Below are positions 9,104-16,670 of a stretch of 64,000 nucleotides of DNA, in pieces. A program made the position numbers and the translations under genes. The number at the start of each line of letters is the position of its first letter. The stretch's first letter is position 1. A model generated the notes under the pieces. That model saw only the letters and a program-made list of their open reading frames with translations, searched no databases and was not told where the DNA came from. Where the stretch lies: the NCBI RefSeq assembly GCF_030682035.1, contig NZ_JAUXQZ010000045.1, positions 1-64,000 of the forward strand, in the 5' to 3' direction. This stretch comes from Brevundimonas sp. Its GTDB lineage: Bacteria; Pseudomonadota; Alphaproteobacteria; Caulobacterales; Caulobacteraceae.

Positions 9104-9780
9104 CAGACCTTGCCCGTGACGGGGATCAGCGCCCCGGTGATCGCGCGGCTTTCCGGCGAGGCGAGGAACAGCATGACCCGCGCGAGGTCGGAGGGTGCGA
9201 CCCATTTGGCCGGATCGGCGTCGGGCATGTCGGCGCGGTTCTGGGCGGTATCGAGGATCGACGGCAGGACGGCGTTGACGGTCACCGACGTGTCCTTCAG
9301 CTCCTCGGCCAGGCTTTCGGTCAGGCGGTGCACGCCCGCCTTGGCAGCGGCGTAGGCCCCCATGCCGGCCGCGCTCTTCAGCGCCGCATTGGCTCCCACG
9401 TTGACGATACGGCCTTCCGGCGACGCCTTGAGATGGGGCAGGGCGGCGCGGCCGGCGTTCAGGGCGGTGGTCAGGTTGAGGGCGAACATCCTCGCCCAAG
9501 CGGGTTCCGGGTCTTCTGTAGTTTGCCAAACAAAGCCGCCGGCGATGTTGAGCAGGGCGTCCAGCCGCCCGAAACGCGCCGCCACGGCGTCAATGGCGTT
9601 CATGGCCGAGGCTGGATCGGTCAGGTCGACGCCGCCCAGTTCGAGCACGCCATCGGGAGCGGACTGGCCCCGGACATGGTCTATCACGGCGACCCTGAGC
9701 CCGTCGGCCAGCGCCGCCTCGACAACGGCCCGGCCCAGGACGCCATGGCCGCCCGTGATTGCGATCACCCGATCAGACAC
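9103..9780 (-). CDS. Short-chain dehydrogenase/reductase (SDR)
   Basis: Classical-type SDR of 225 residues. Cofactor motif TGGHGVLG near the N-terminus (TGxxxGxG), NIAGG, and the catalytic YAAAK pair are visible; the Ser-containing strand reads VNVGANAAL, so the usual catalytic Ser is replaced by Asn/Ala in that region, which is unusual and could mean altered activity. I chose GTG 9780 because GGGAGG lies seven bases upstream; an ATG at 9801 is in frame but lacks such a site and would add seven residues. Coupled to the downstream CoA-ester lyase. Confidence 0.88.
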   Translation of the reverse strand: MSDRVIAITGGHGVLGRAVVEAALADGLRVAVIDHVRGQSAPDGVLELGGVDLTDPASAMNAIDAVAARFGRLDALLNIAGGFVWQTTEDPEPAWARMFALNLTTALNAGRAALPHLKASPEGRIVNVGANAALKSAAGMGAYAAAKAGVHRLTESLAEELKDTSVTVNAVLPSILDTAQNRADMPDADPAKWVAPSDLARVMLFLASPESRAITGALIPVTGKV

Positions 9781-9855
9781 GCCGCGCCTCCCAAAAATCA
9801 CAGTCCGTAGCGTCCGAAGTGTTCAATGCCATGGACCGCTCGGAAGGAAAAATAC

Positions 9856-9887
9856 CGTCCGAAGCGTCCGAAGCGTCCGAAGCGTCC
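9856..9887. repeat. 9-bp tandem repeat (CGTCCGAAG)
   Basis: Three consecutive copies of CGTCCGAAG followed by a partial CGTCC lie between the convergent/adjacent ends of the SDR upstream region and msrC; a further single CGTCCGAAG is at 9811-9819. It lies in the 100-base gap between the SDR start and the msrC stop. No role is evident. Confidence 0.8.
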
Positions 9888-9903
9888 ACTCCGTCCGGAT
9901 GGT

Positions 9904-10395
9904 TCAGCCGAACACGCGGGCCATCAACCCTTCGAGAGCCTGCGCGTCCACTGCGTCAAAAGCGGACGTGACCGTCGCGTCCAGGTCGAGAACGGCGATC
10001 AGAGCGCCGGAGCCGTCGAACACCGGAACCACGATCTCGCTGGCCGAGCGGCTGTCGCAGGCGATGTGGCCCGGGAAGGCGTGGACGTCGTCCACAATCT
10101 GCGTCGTGCGATCCAGCGCCGCCGCACCGCAGACGCCGCGGCCGAAGGCGATTCTCAGGCAGCCCAGGGTGCCCTGATACGGGCCGACGACCAGTTCGTC
10201 GGCCTTGTCGGGGTCGACGACGTAGAAGCCGGTCCAGAAGAAGGCGGGAAAGGCGTCGGCGAGCATGGAGGCGACCGTGGCCATCCGCGCCGTGCGGTTG
10301 GGTTCACCGTCCAGAACGGCCAGAATTTCGGCCTCGACCTCTGCATAGCGGGCGGCTTTGTCGGCGGGTCGATCATCGCGGGCGGCATAGGCCAT
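9904..10395 (-). CDS. msrC: Free methionine-(R)-sulfoxide reductase (GAF-domain fRMsr)
   Basis: 163-residue single GAF-domain enzyme that reduces free L-methionine-(R)-sulfoxide in the cytosol. The three redox cysteines are at about 79, 89 and 113, with spacing of 10 and 24 residues, the same as the E. coli enzyme (84, 94, 118). The flanking signatures GRGVCG and HIACDSRSASE match the family. ATG 10395 has GGAG ten bases upstream; the longer open frame to 10461 lacks support. It is a monocistronic minus-strand gene. Confidence 0.93.
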   Translation of the reverse strand: MAYAARDDRPADKAARYAEVEAEILAVLDGEPNRTARMATVASMLADAFPAFFWTGFYVVDPDKADELVVGPYQGTLGCLRIAFGRGVCGAAALDRTTQIVDDVHAFPGHIACDSRSASEIVVPVFDGSGALIAVLDLDATVTSAFDAVDAQALEGLMARVFG

Positions 10396-10660
10396 CGGGG
10401 GTGCTCCAGGAGTCTGGTCGATCCATATAGGAAGCCGCCGCCCGACTGGCGAGGGCCGCATTTCCCCTCACAGGCGAGTGCGCAACTCGCTGATTCGCGT
10501 GGAAAACTCTCTCCAAGTCATAAAATGGCCGCTATGCGGCAACGCTTTATTGGAAACCGGCGTTTACCTTGACAGAAGGTTAACGGGGCCGGACTGTCCA
10601 GCTTGCGCAGAGGTAGGCGCAATGGGCAGGAGGCTGCCCGCTTTGGTCGTGCGAGGGTAT

Positions 10661-12148
10661 ATGGGCGAGGGTCGATCCAACGAGGAAGGCGGCTCCCGTT
10701 CGGGCCGGGGCCGCGGTCCCGTCGCCATCGCAGCGGTCGCCGGTGTGCTGGCCCTGACCGCGCTCGGCATGGTCTCTTGCGGCAATAGCGGCGGCGGCAA
10801 CGGCGTGCAGTTCTGGCAGCGTAACGACGCGGCCTCCAACGCCTGCCCGCGTCCAGCCTCCCTGACCGGCTCGGAGTTCAACGCCCAGGAGACCGGCCTG
10901 CGGGCCCTCCGCCGCGCGGCCTTCCGCGGTGATTTCTTCGCCCAGCTGGAGCTCGGCGGGCGCTATGCGGCGATCCGGGCGACCGACAAGAACATAGAGG
11001 ACCCGATCGAAAGCAGCACCTGGTACGCCATGGCGCTGGCCAATGACGAGGGCTACGCCCCGATCAATCGTGTCGACCGCGGCGGCTTCGGCGGCTGGCG
11101 GCCGCTGTCGAAATACGACGACTGCCGCGCCTATGAGCGGCACACGGCCTATCAGCGCCTGGACCGTCAGCTGGGCCAGATGACCCGGGAAGAGCAGGAG
11201 GCGGTGCGCGACCGCGTCATCTACATCCTGTCGACCCAGGACGCCTATGGCTACCGCACCCTGGCGCGGCTGCACGACGGTCTGTACGGCCCGTTCGGCG
11301 AACCCGAGGACAATCGCGAGGCCCGCGAGGCCTGGGGCCGCAACGCGGGCGGCAACAGCCGCGACCGCAACCGCCGTGGCTACCACTCGGCCACCAACCT
11401 GTTCCAGCGCAACGACGTCGACGCCTATCTGTACAACTACCTCGCGGTGCAGACCGGCGATGTCGGCGCCTATGTGCTGCTGAAGGATTTCGAACGCTCG
11501 GCCCCGAGCCGCGGCCAGTATCAGGGGTTCGTCGAGACCAAGGCGCGACAGTGGACGCCGCCGTTCGAATTCTACCCCAATGCCGCGCCGCGGTCCGGCG
11601 TGCCCTTCTCGGACGAGAGCCGCCCGCGCGGCGACGCCTATGAATACGCCCTGGGCCGGATGGGCGGCGAACTGCCGTTCCTGCACGTCGGGCGGGCCTT
11701 GAGGTATCTGGGCATCACCGACAACGTCGCCAACCGGCCCGAGGACCTGTCCAAACGCCAGATCGAGACGCTGGAGGCCATGCTGGGCCACCCGATGGAG
11801 GGCCGGCTATCCTATGTGGAACGCGTCCGCGCCATCCAGATGGCCGCCATCAACGGCTCGTCGGAAGCCCAGCTGGTGCTGGCTGTGATGTACGCCGAGG
11901 GCATCGGCCTGCCCGCGGACTACGCCCGGGCCTTCAAATGGTTCGAGGAGGCCGCGCGTCAGGGCAGCCCCGAAGCCAAATTCGCCATGTCGAGCTATTT
12001 CGCGCTCGGCGTCTCGGGTGTGGCGGATCAGGACAAGGCCCAGGCCGTAGCCCTGCGCATCGATTCCGCCCTGTCCGGCTTCGGCCCCTCGGCCGGCCGC
12101 CTGCAGGCCGTGCTGGCCCAGGTCTCCCGTTCGCAGCAGCGCCGCTAA
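10661..12148 (+). CDS. Sel1-repeat (tetratricopeptide-like) envelope protein
   Basis: 495 residues. The N-terminus is a 20-residue Ser/Gly/Arg-rich stretch, then a hydrophobic segment ending GMVSC, which could be a signal anchor or a weak lipobox. The C-terminal third holds Sel1-type repeats (SSEAQLVLAVMYAEGIG, then SPEAKFAMSSYFALGVSG). The middle is rich in Arg, Tyr and Asn with no family I recognise. The start ATG 10661 has GAGGG five bases upstream; other in-frame starts upstream at 10622 and 10478 are less supported. Thirteen bases before the beta-helix gene, so probably one transcript; Sel1 proteins usually scaffold protein contacts. Confidence 0.82.
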   Translation: MGEGRSNEEGGSRSGRGRGPVAIAAVAGVLALTALGMVSCGNSGGGNGVQFWQRNDAASNACPRPASLTGSEFNAQETGLRALRRAAFRGDFFAQLELGGRYAAIRATDKNIEDPIESSTWYAMALANDEGYAPINRVDRGGFGGWRPLSKYDDCRAYERHTAYQRLDRQLGQMTREEQEAVRDRVIYILSTQDAYGYRTLARLHDGLYGPFGEPEDNREAREAWGRNAGGNSRDRNRRGYHSATNLFQRNDVDAYLYNYLAVQTGDVGAYVLLKDFERSAPSRGQYQGFVETKARQWTPPFEFYPNAAPRSGVPFSDESRPRGDAYEYALGRMGGELPFLHVGRALRYLGITDNVANRPEDLSKRQIETLEAMLGHPMEGRLSYVERVRAIQMAAINGSSEAQLVLAVMYAEGIGLPADYARAFKWFEEAARQGSPEAKFAMSSYFALGVSGVADQDKAQAVALRIDSALSGFGPSAGRLQAVLAQVSRSQQRR

Positions 12149-12161
12149 GGAGGGCGGAAGC

Positions 12162-13652
12162 ATGATCATCCACCGCACCGCTCTGGGCCTGATCGGCGGC
12201 GTCGTCGCCATCGCCGCGGCCGTCACCGTCTTCGCCATGGGCGATGGACCCGCCCACGCCCAGGTCGCCGCCAAGGTCGAGAGCCAGACGCGCCCGAATT
12301 TCGGCGTTCTACTGGATCCCCCGACGCGCGGCTCGCGCAATCGCGGTTCGCACCACCGGCGCTATGACTACGGGCGCCACCGGCCCGATTGGCGGCCCGA
12401 CTATCGCCCCGGCGGCCATTACCCCGGCGGCGAGGAGATCGTGCTGATCGACTGCGGCGGCAATCCCGGCACCGGGGCGGTCGAGGACGCCGTGCGCCGG
12501 GTGCGCCCCGGCGGCACCCTGGTCATCCGAGCCCGCGGCGGGGCCTGCGTCGGCTGGCTGAACATCGACAAGCCGCTGACCATCATCGGCGAGGGCGGTT
12601 TCAATCCACGTGACTGGGACGGCAATCCGACGCCGACCCTGATGGCCCCGGACGGCCTGCCCTGCATGACGGTGGCGCAGGGCGTGCGGGTCGAGATCCG
12701 CGACATGGTCTTCTCTTCGCCGCGCGCCGGCGACGCGGCCTGCATCGTCGGCTACGGGGCCGAGATCGTCATGAACCGGGTCGGCTTCCGTCACGCGGGA
12801 GACGAAGCCGCCATCTATGCCGACGGCGGGCTGCTCGACATCCGCAACACCATCATCGACGCCCAGACCATCGCCCCGGCCATCGTCGCCGACGGCGCCG
12901 TGCTGACCGCCCATGAGTTGCTCGTCACCGGGGCCCAGTCCGGGCTCGAACTGGTGCCCGGCGCTGGCCAGACCTCCCGTCTTTCGGCCGTCACCCTGAA
13001 GGGCACGGGCGCGCCCAACGCCTTCGGGCCGCGATCGATCGGGATCGTCATTCGGTCCGGCCGCGAATACGGTCGGGTCGAGATCGAGAACACCGCCATC
13101 CTCGGCTATGTCGAGGGCGTGGCCATCGAAGGGGCCTCTGTCGCCATCACCAACAGCCGTATCGGACGGTCCGACAAGGGCGTGGTCCTCTACAATGGCG
13201 AACTGAACCTTTCCAACAGCCGCATCCGCGCCTCGACCATCGGCGTGGCGGCCGCCTCGGGTCATGCCGTGGTTACGGATAATGTCTTCGCGGGCGTCCG
13301 AGAGGTTATCTATGCCGAGAGCCGCGCCACGGTTGAAGCCAGCGGCAACCGGGTCTGGTCGCAGTCTCTGTGCAGCGCCCAGTTCCGCGACCGCTATCGC
13401 GGCCGCTACGAGCCCTACTGGCGGGGCGGCGATGGCTGGGAATGCATGTACGGGTCCTATCCCCAGAACTGGTGGGAAGACGAGGACGGCCTGCTGGGCC
13501 TGCCCTATCAGGACGACGGCTATCAGCTGGAAGGCTATCCCGACTACCAGAGCGGCATCGGCTACTACACCCGCGACGGCCGCTACGTTCGCGACGAACG
13601 CAACCGCGGCGACAACCGCTGGCGCGGCGGTGGGGGTCTGTTCAGCCGCTGA
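12162..13652 (+). CDS. Secreted right-handed beta-helix repeat protein
   Basis: 496 residues with a Sec signal peptide ending AHA-QV. After a His/Arg/Tyr/Gly-rich linker (about 55-90), residues about 100-400 show pectate-lyase-like beta-helix rungs (repeated VEIRDMVFSS, AEIVMNRVGF, LLDIRNTIID, VEIENTAILG, VAITNSRIG, LNLSNSRIRA), characteristic of parallel beta-helix folds. The C-terminal ~80 residues are Tyr/Asp/Arg rich. No catalytic residues of polysaccharide lyases are identifiable. A strong GGAGG site precedes ATG. Probably co-transcribed with the Sel1 gene and ended by the terminator at 13674. Function unknown, likely envelope or extracellular. Confidence 0.85.
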   Translation: MIIHRTALGLIGGVVAIAAAVTVFAMGDGPAHAQVAAKVESQTRPNFGVLLDPPTRGSRNRGSHHRRYDYGRHRPDWRPDYRPGGHYPGGEEIVLIDCGGNPGTGAVEDAVRRVRPGGTLVIRARGGACVGWLNIDKPLTIIGEGGFNPRDWDGNPTPTLMAPDGLPCMTVAQGVRVEIRDMVFSSPRAGDAACIVGYGAEIVMNRVGFRHAGDEAAIYADGGLLDIRNTIIDAQTIAPAIVADGAVLTAHELLVTGAQSGLELVPGAGQTSRLSAVTLKGTGAPNAFGPRSIGIVIRSGREYGRVEIENTAILGYVEGVAIEGASVAITNSRIGRSDKGVVLYNGELNLSNSRIRASTIGVAAASGHAVVTDNVFAGVREVIYAESRATVEASGNRVWSQSLCSAQFRDRYRGRYEPYWRGGDGWECMYGSYPQNWWEDEDGLLGLPYQDDGYQLEGYPDYQSGIGYYTRDGRYVRDERNRGDNRWRGGGGLFSR

Positions 13653-13673
13653 TGCCCAAGGCCAAACGACGAC

Positions 13674-13704
13674 GACCCCGCGCGCACTGCGCCGGGGCCG
13701 TTTT
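13674..13704 (+). terminator. Intrinsic terminator after the beta-helix gene
   Basis: A G/C-rich stem (CCCCG-CGCGCACTGCGC-CGGGG) followed by TTTT lies 24 bases after the stop codon. It also sits just beyond the 3' end of the minus-strand tRNA gene. Confidence 0.8.
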
Positions 13705-13711
13705 CGCGAGG

Positions 13712-13787
13712 TGGTAGGCGCGGAGGGACTCGAACCCCCAACCAGACCGTTATGAGCGGTCGGCTCTAACCATTGAGCTACGCGCCC
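13712..13787 (-). tRNA. tRNA with CAU anticodon, probably tRNA-Ile2
   Basis: A complete 76-base cloverleaf on the minus strand: acceptor GGGCGCG/CGCGCCT (one G-U pair), D arm GCTC-AATGGTTA-GAGC, anticodon arm GACCG-CTCATAA-CGGTC, T arm GGGGG-TTCGAGT-CCCTC and an encoded CCA. The short eight-base D loop (AATGGTTA) resembles the CAU isoleucine tRNA whose anticodon C is modified to lysidine to read AUA. An elongator methionine tRNA is the alternative; an initiator is unlikely because the anticodon stem lacks three consecutive G-C pairs next to the loop. Confidence 0.95.
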
Positions 13788-13857
13788 TCCGGGACGACGG
13801 TTCGGCCTAGCAGGCCGTCCCGCGCATTGCCAAGCGCCATCCGCCCGGCATCGGTCC

Positions 13858-13915
13858 TGAAGCGAAATCCGGGATCAGACGTAGTTGCGTCCAAACCGGT
13901 TCGCTCTGACCTGTC
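13858..13915. repeat. Intergenic palindromic repeat (AGCGAAAT family), copy 1
   Basis: AGCGAAATCC...TTGCGTCCAAACCGG-TTCGCT: ends are imperfect inverted repeats (AGCGAA / TTCGCT). The same arrangement with GCGTCCA in the middle is present at 33119-33177. Confidence 0.7.
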
Positions 13916-13920
13916 GCCGA

Positions 13921-13963
13921 ATTCATGCCGATGAATGGAACCTGCAAGGGTCGCTCGCGCGTT
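13921..13963 (+). promoter_or_regulatory. Possible operator and ECF-like promoter upstream of a SIMPL gene
   Basis: A perfect inverted repeat ATTCAT-GCCG-ATGAAT (13921-13936) abuts GGAAC (13937-13941) with CGTT 18 bases further on. GGAAC...CGTT resembles the alphaproteobacterial general-stress (EcfG) promoter, but the spacer is one or two bases longer than the usual 16-17. The SIMPL start is 89 bases downstream. Confidence 0.3.
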
Positions 13964-14051
13964 CATTCAGGTGCATACCGCCAAGGTTCGGTCACGGCCC
14001 GCCGACACCATCGGCGCCGATGGATCGTCCCTGTTCACTGGAGACTACGCA

Positions 14052-14816
14052 ATGACCCGCAACACTCGCGCCCGGATGCTCGGCGGCGCCCTGACAGCCG
14101 CCGTCGCCTTGGGCGCTCCGGCCGCCATGGCCCAGTCGCAGCCGGACGGCGGCGCGCCGATGATGATCCACGCCATGGCTGAACGGCCGGCGCTGAACCT
14201 GTCGGCCTATGGCGAGGTCAAGACCGCGCCGGACATGGCCACGATCAGCTTCGGCGTGGTCACCGAGGCGACCACGGCCGCCGAGGCCATGCGGCTGAAC
14301 GCGTCGCGGATGAACGAGGTGATGGCCGCCCTGCGCCGCGCCGGGATCGAGGCGCGCGACGTCCAGACCTCGGGCCTGAACCTGTCGGCGCAATACGACT
14401 ACGTCGAGAACCAGCCGCCGCGGCTGCGTGGTTATCAGGCCGTCAACCGCGTGACGGTGATCATCAACGACCTGACGGCCGTGGGCACGACCGCCGACGC
14501 CGTGGTCGCCGCCGGGGTCAACCAGATCGACGGCATCAGCTTCGGCCTGAAGGATCCCACGGCCGCCGAAAACCAGGCACGCCAGATCGCCGTGCGCAAT
14601 CTACAGGGCAAGGCCCAGCTGTACGCCCAGGCGCTGGGCGTGCAACTCGGCGGCATCCGTTCGCTGTCGGAAGGCGGCGGCTATTCGCCCCAGCCGCCGC
14701 AGCCGATGTACGCCATGCGCGCCGAAATGGCCGATTCCGTCGGCTCGACCCCGGTCGCCGCCGGCCAGCTGACGGTGCGGATCGACATCACCGGGGTGTA
14801 TGATCTGAACCGCTGA
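14052..14816 (+). CDS. SIMPL-domain (BP26/OMP28-like) periplasmic protein
   Basis: 254 residues with a Sec signal peptide ending AMA-QS. The remainder is a SIMPL/DUF541 domain: ALNLSAYGEVKTAPDMATISFGVV at the start of the mature protein is characteristic, and the family forms ring-shaped periplasmic assemblies in characterised members. ATG 14052 has GGAG ten bases upstream. A second SIMPL gene lies 0.5 kb away on the opposite strand (15285-16043), sharing the signature but low overall identity. Function in the envelope or oxidative stress is inferred from the family only. Confidence 0.88.
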   Translation: MTRNTRARMLGGALTAAVALGAPAAMAQSQPDGGAPMMIHAMAERPALNLSAYGEVKTAPDMATISFGVVTEATTAAEAMRLNASRMNEVMAALRRAGIEARDVQTSGLNLSAQYDYVENQPPRLRGYQAVNRVTVIINDLTAVGTTADAVVAAGVNQIDGISFGLKDPTAAENQARQIAVRNLQGKAQLYAQALGVQLGGIRSLSEGGGYSPQPPQPMYAMRAEMADSVGSTPVAAGQLTVRIDITGVYDLNR

Positions 14817-14824
14817 CGCGGTTT

Positions 14825-14940
14825 GAGTGGCGAGTGGCGAGTGGTTAGTGGCGAGTCTATCGGTGAGTGGCAGGCGCTGTCGCCGTGCTCACCCGCTCCG
14901 CGAACTGGACCTGCGCTCGCCACTCGACACTCGCCACTGA
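14825..14940. repeat. Inverted GAGTGGCGAG repeat between convergent genes
   Basis: The left arm (about 14831-14855, AGTGGCGAGTG...AGTGGCGAG) pairs with the right arm at about 14915-14939 over some 23 positions with about three mismatches. The left side also contains tandem GAGTGGC units. It exactly fills the gap between the ends of the SIMPL gene and the small membrane-protein gene and could act as a two-way transcription barrier. Confidence 0.75.
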
Positions 14941-15219
14941 CTACCCCCGCGAACTCCGCGCCAGCATCATCCCCACGCCGAGGTTCATGCCGTAGCAGAT
15001 GCCCAGCACGGCCAGGGCGGTGATCGGGCCGTCGTCCATGAACCACAGCGGCAGGCTCCACGGCAGGCCGAGGATTTTGGCGGGCAGGAAGGTCAGCAGG
15101 CTGTCGGGCTGGCCCAGCAGGCGCAGGCCGGCGGGGGTGGCGAACAGCAGGGCGACGGCGCCCGCCACCGCATAGAGGGCGAACAACAGCCACTGCAGTC
15201 CCTGAAGCGTGCGCGCCAT
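14941..15219 (-). CDS. Small membrane protein of unknown function
   Basis: 92 residues with two or three hydrophobic segments (about 8-30, 42-58 and 68-88). I recognise no family. ATG 15219 has GGGAGG nine bases upstream, codon use matches the neighbours, and the frame is closed precisely at the convergent repeat block, so I think it is real. Located between two SIMPL genes; no functional link can be shown. Confidence 0.7.
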   Translation of the reverse strand: MARTLQGLQWLLFALYAVAGAVALLFATPAGLRLLGQPDSLLTFLPAKILGLPWSLPLWFMDDGPITALAVLGICYGMNLGVGMMLARSSRG

Positions 15220-15284
15220 CGGTGGTCCTCCCTGCGGGCAGGGGATTCCCGAATGGCGGCGGCGTCAAGATGTGGGTGGGGCGG

Positions 15285-16043
15285 TCACTCGATCTCGAAC
15301 AGGACAGAGATGCTGGACTGGACCCGCGTCGGGGGTGGCGCGACCGTGATCGGTACGGAGGCGCGCACCCGCGAGCCAGTGACGACGACCTCTTCCGGCC
15401 CGGCATAGGCATCCCGGGCGTAGCTCCGGGCGTTGGCGTCCGAGACGCGGAGAACCCGAACGATCCGCTGTCCGGAGGCGTTGGCGAGCGATTGCGCCTG
15501 CCGCCGGGCGTCATTGAACGCCTCGCGGTTGGCTTCGGCTTGCAGTCCGTCGGTGTCCGACAGCCCGAAGGATTCCAAGGAGGCGTTCAGCGCTCCGAGC
15601 TCTGACGCCAACGACACCGCATCACCCGCGCGCAGGGCCGGCGAAGCCGACATCGAGACCGGCATGGAGGCCTTGTAGCCGACGATCGGGCATTCACGCT
15701 CACGGCCATAGGGTTGTTCGCACTCCGGGTCGCGGACCGGAACAACGGAGAAGGCGTCCGTGGTGAGCCTGACCTCGGCAAGGCCCTCCATGTCCGCCAA
15801 TCCCTGCATGACGCGGGTTTGGGCCTGGTCCATGGCACGCAAGGCCTGGTCACGGTCGGGTCCTGTCTGCTCGATCATCGCCTTGATGACGAAGGTGTCG
15901 GGCGGCATTTCGGCTTCGCCCGTGCCGACGACGAGGATCGTCGGCCGATCGGCAGGCGGGTTGGGCGCCGCCATGATCTGGGCTCCAGCCGGGAGCGCGG
16001 TGAGCATCAGGCTTGTGGCTGCGAGCGTTGCGAGCGTCTTCAT
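15285..16043 (-). CDS. Second SIMPL-domain periplasmic protein
   Basis: 252 residues, signal peptide ending AGA-QI, then a SIMPL/DUF541 domain beginning ILVVGTGEAEMPPDTFVIKAMIEQ, equivalent to the GYGEVKTAPD segment of its neighbour. Two cysteines (DPECEQPYGRERECP) lie in a loop near residue 110 and may form a disulfide in the periplasm. The family is widespread in proteobacterial envelopes, with poorly defined function. It sits 48 bases upstream of the panD stop on the same strand but is probably a separate transcription unit given its own AT-richer leader. Confidence 0.87.
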   Translation of the reverse strand: MKTLATLAATSLMLTALPAGAQIMAAPNPPADRPTILVVGTGEAEMPPDTFVIKAMIEQTGPDRDQALRAMDQAQTRVMQGLADMEGLAEVRLTTDAFSVVPVRDPECEQPYGRERECPIVGYKASMPVSMSASPALRAGDAVSLASELGALNASLESFGLSDTDGLQAEANREAFNDARRQAQSLANASGQRIVRVLRVSDANARSYARDAYAGPEEVVVTGSRVRASVPITVAPPPTRVQSSISVLFEIE

Positions 16044-16091
16044 GGTCTTCTCCCCGAGGTTGAACCAAAGGAAGGCTTCAGTCGCGAACCG

Positions 16092-16448
16092 TCAAGCCGC
16101 GCGTTTGATCCTGTTGTCGTCGTCCAGCAGCACCACGGTCGGCGACCACTGGCGCGCTTCTTCCTCCGGCATCTGGCCGTAGGTCACGACGATGACCTTG
16201 TCGTTCTTCTGAACCAGACGGGCCGCGGCGCCGTTGACGCCGATGACGCGCGAGCCGCGCGGGGCTTCGATGGCGTAGGTGGTAAAACGCGCGCCGTTGG
16301 TGATGTTCAGCACATCCACCTGCTCGTGCGGAAAGATGCCGGCGGCGTCCAGCAGGTCAGCGTCGATGGCGATCGAGCCTTCATAGTCCAGATCGGCCTG
16401 GGTCACCGTCGCGCGGTGCAGCTTGGCCTTCATCAGGGTGACCAGCAT
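16092..16448 (-). CDS. panD: Aspartate 1-decarboxylase
   Basis: 118-residue pyruvoyl enzyme that decarboxylates L-aspartate to beta-alanine for pantothenate and CoA synthesis in the cytosol. The self-cleavage site Gly24-Ser25 lies in DYEGSIAID; with ATG 16448 the numbering matches the E. coli enzyme exactly, which supports this start over the in-frame upstream codon at 16505. [10 protein letters not shown] before the cleavage site and the [13 protein letters not shown] strand are conserved. Confidence 0.97.
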   Translation of the reverse strand: MLVTLMKAKLHRATVTQADLDYEGSIAIDADLLDAAGIFPHEQVDVLNITNGARFTTYAIEAPRGSRVIGVNGAAARLVQKNDKVIVVTYGQMPEEEARQWSPTVVLLDDDNRIKRAA

Positions 16449-16594
16449 GGGGGTGCGGTCCGGATGTGACGCGGGGCGATAGGCCCCCGCTCGCAGACCC
16501 ACCATATAGGGGTTTCACGACCGCCCATCAATCGTTGTCGTTGCAATGCAGCATCAGATGTTGCGGCGCGGCTCGCGCGTTACGGGCAGTTCAT

Positions 16595-16621
16595 TTGACG
16601 GCAGGCCTTGCCGCCCTATGG
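16595..16621 (+). promoter_or_regulatory. Candidate housekeeping promoter for sppA
   Basis: TTGACG (16595-16600) followed after 15 bases by CTATGG (16616-16621) resembles the Caulobacterales vegetative promoter (TTGAC -35, GCTANAWC-like -10). Transcription would start near 16628, compatible with the ATG at 16635 or 16671. Confidence 0.4.
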
Positions 16622-16670
16622 TCGAAAAGCGGCCATGACCCGGCCCGTGCTCCGGACGACTTCCCTCGCC

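Noticed and set aside
9104-9529. N-terminal extension of the CoA-ester lyase frame
   Set aside because: It overlaps the SDR gene in another frame, and the TGATG junction places the start at 9103.
9856-9887. The CGTCCGAAG tandem as a CRISPR-like array
   Set aside because: Units are directly abutting with no spacers and are far too short.
13712-13787. The CAU tRNA as initiator tRNA-fMet
   Set aside because: It has a normal base-paired first acceptor position and no run of three G-C pairs in the anticodon stem, both features of initiators.
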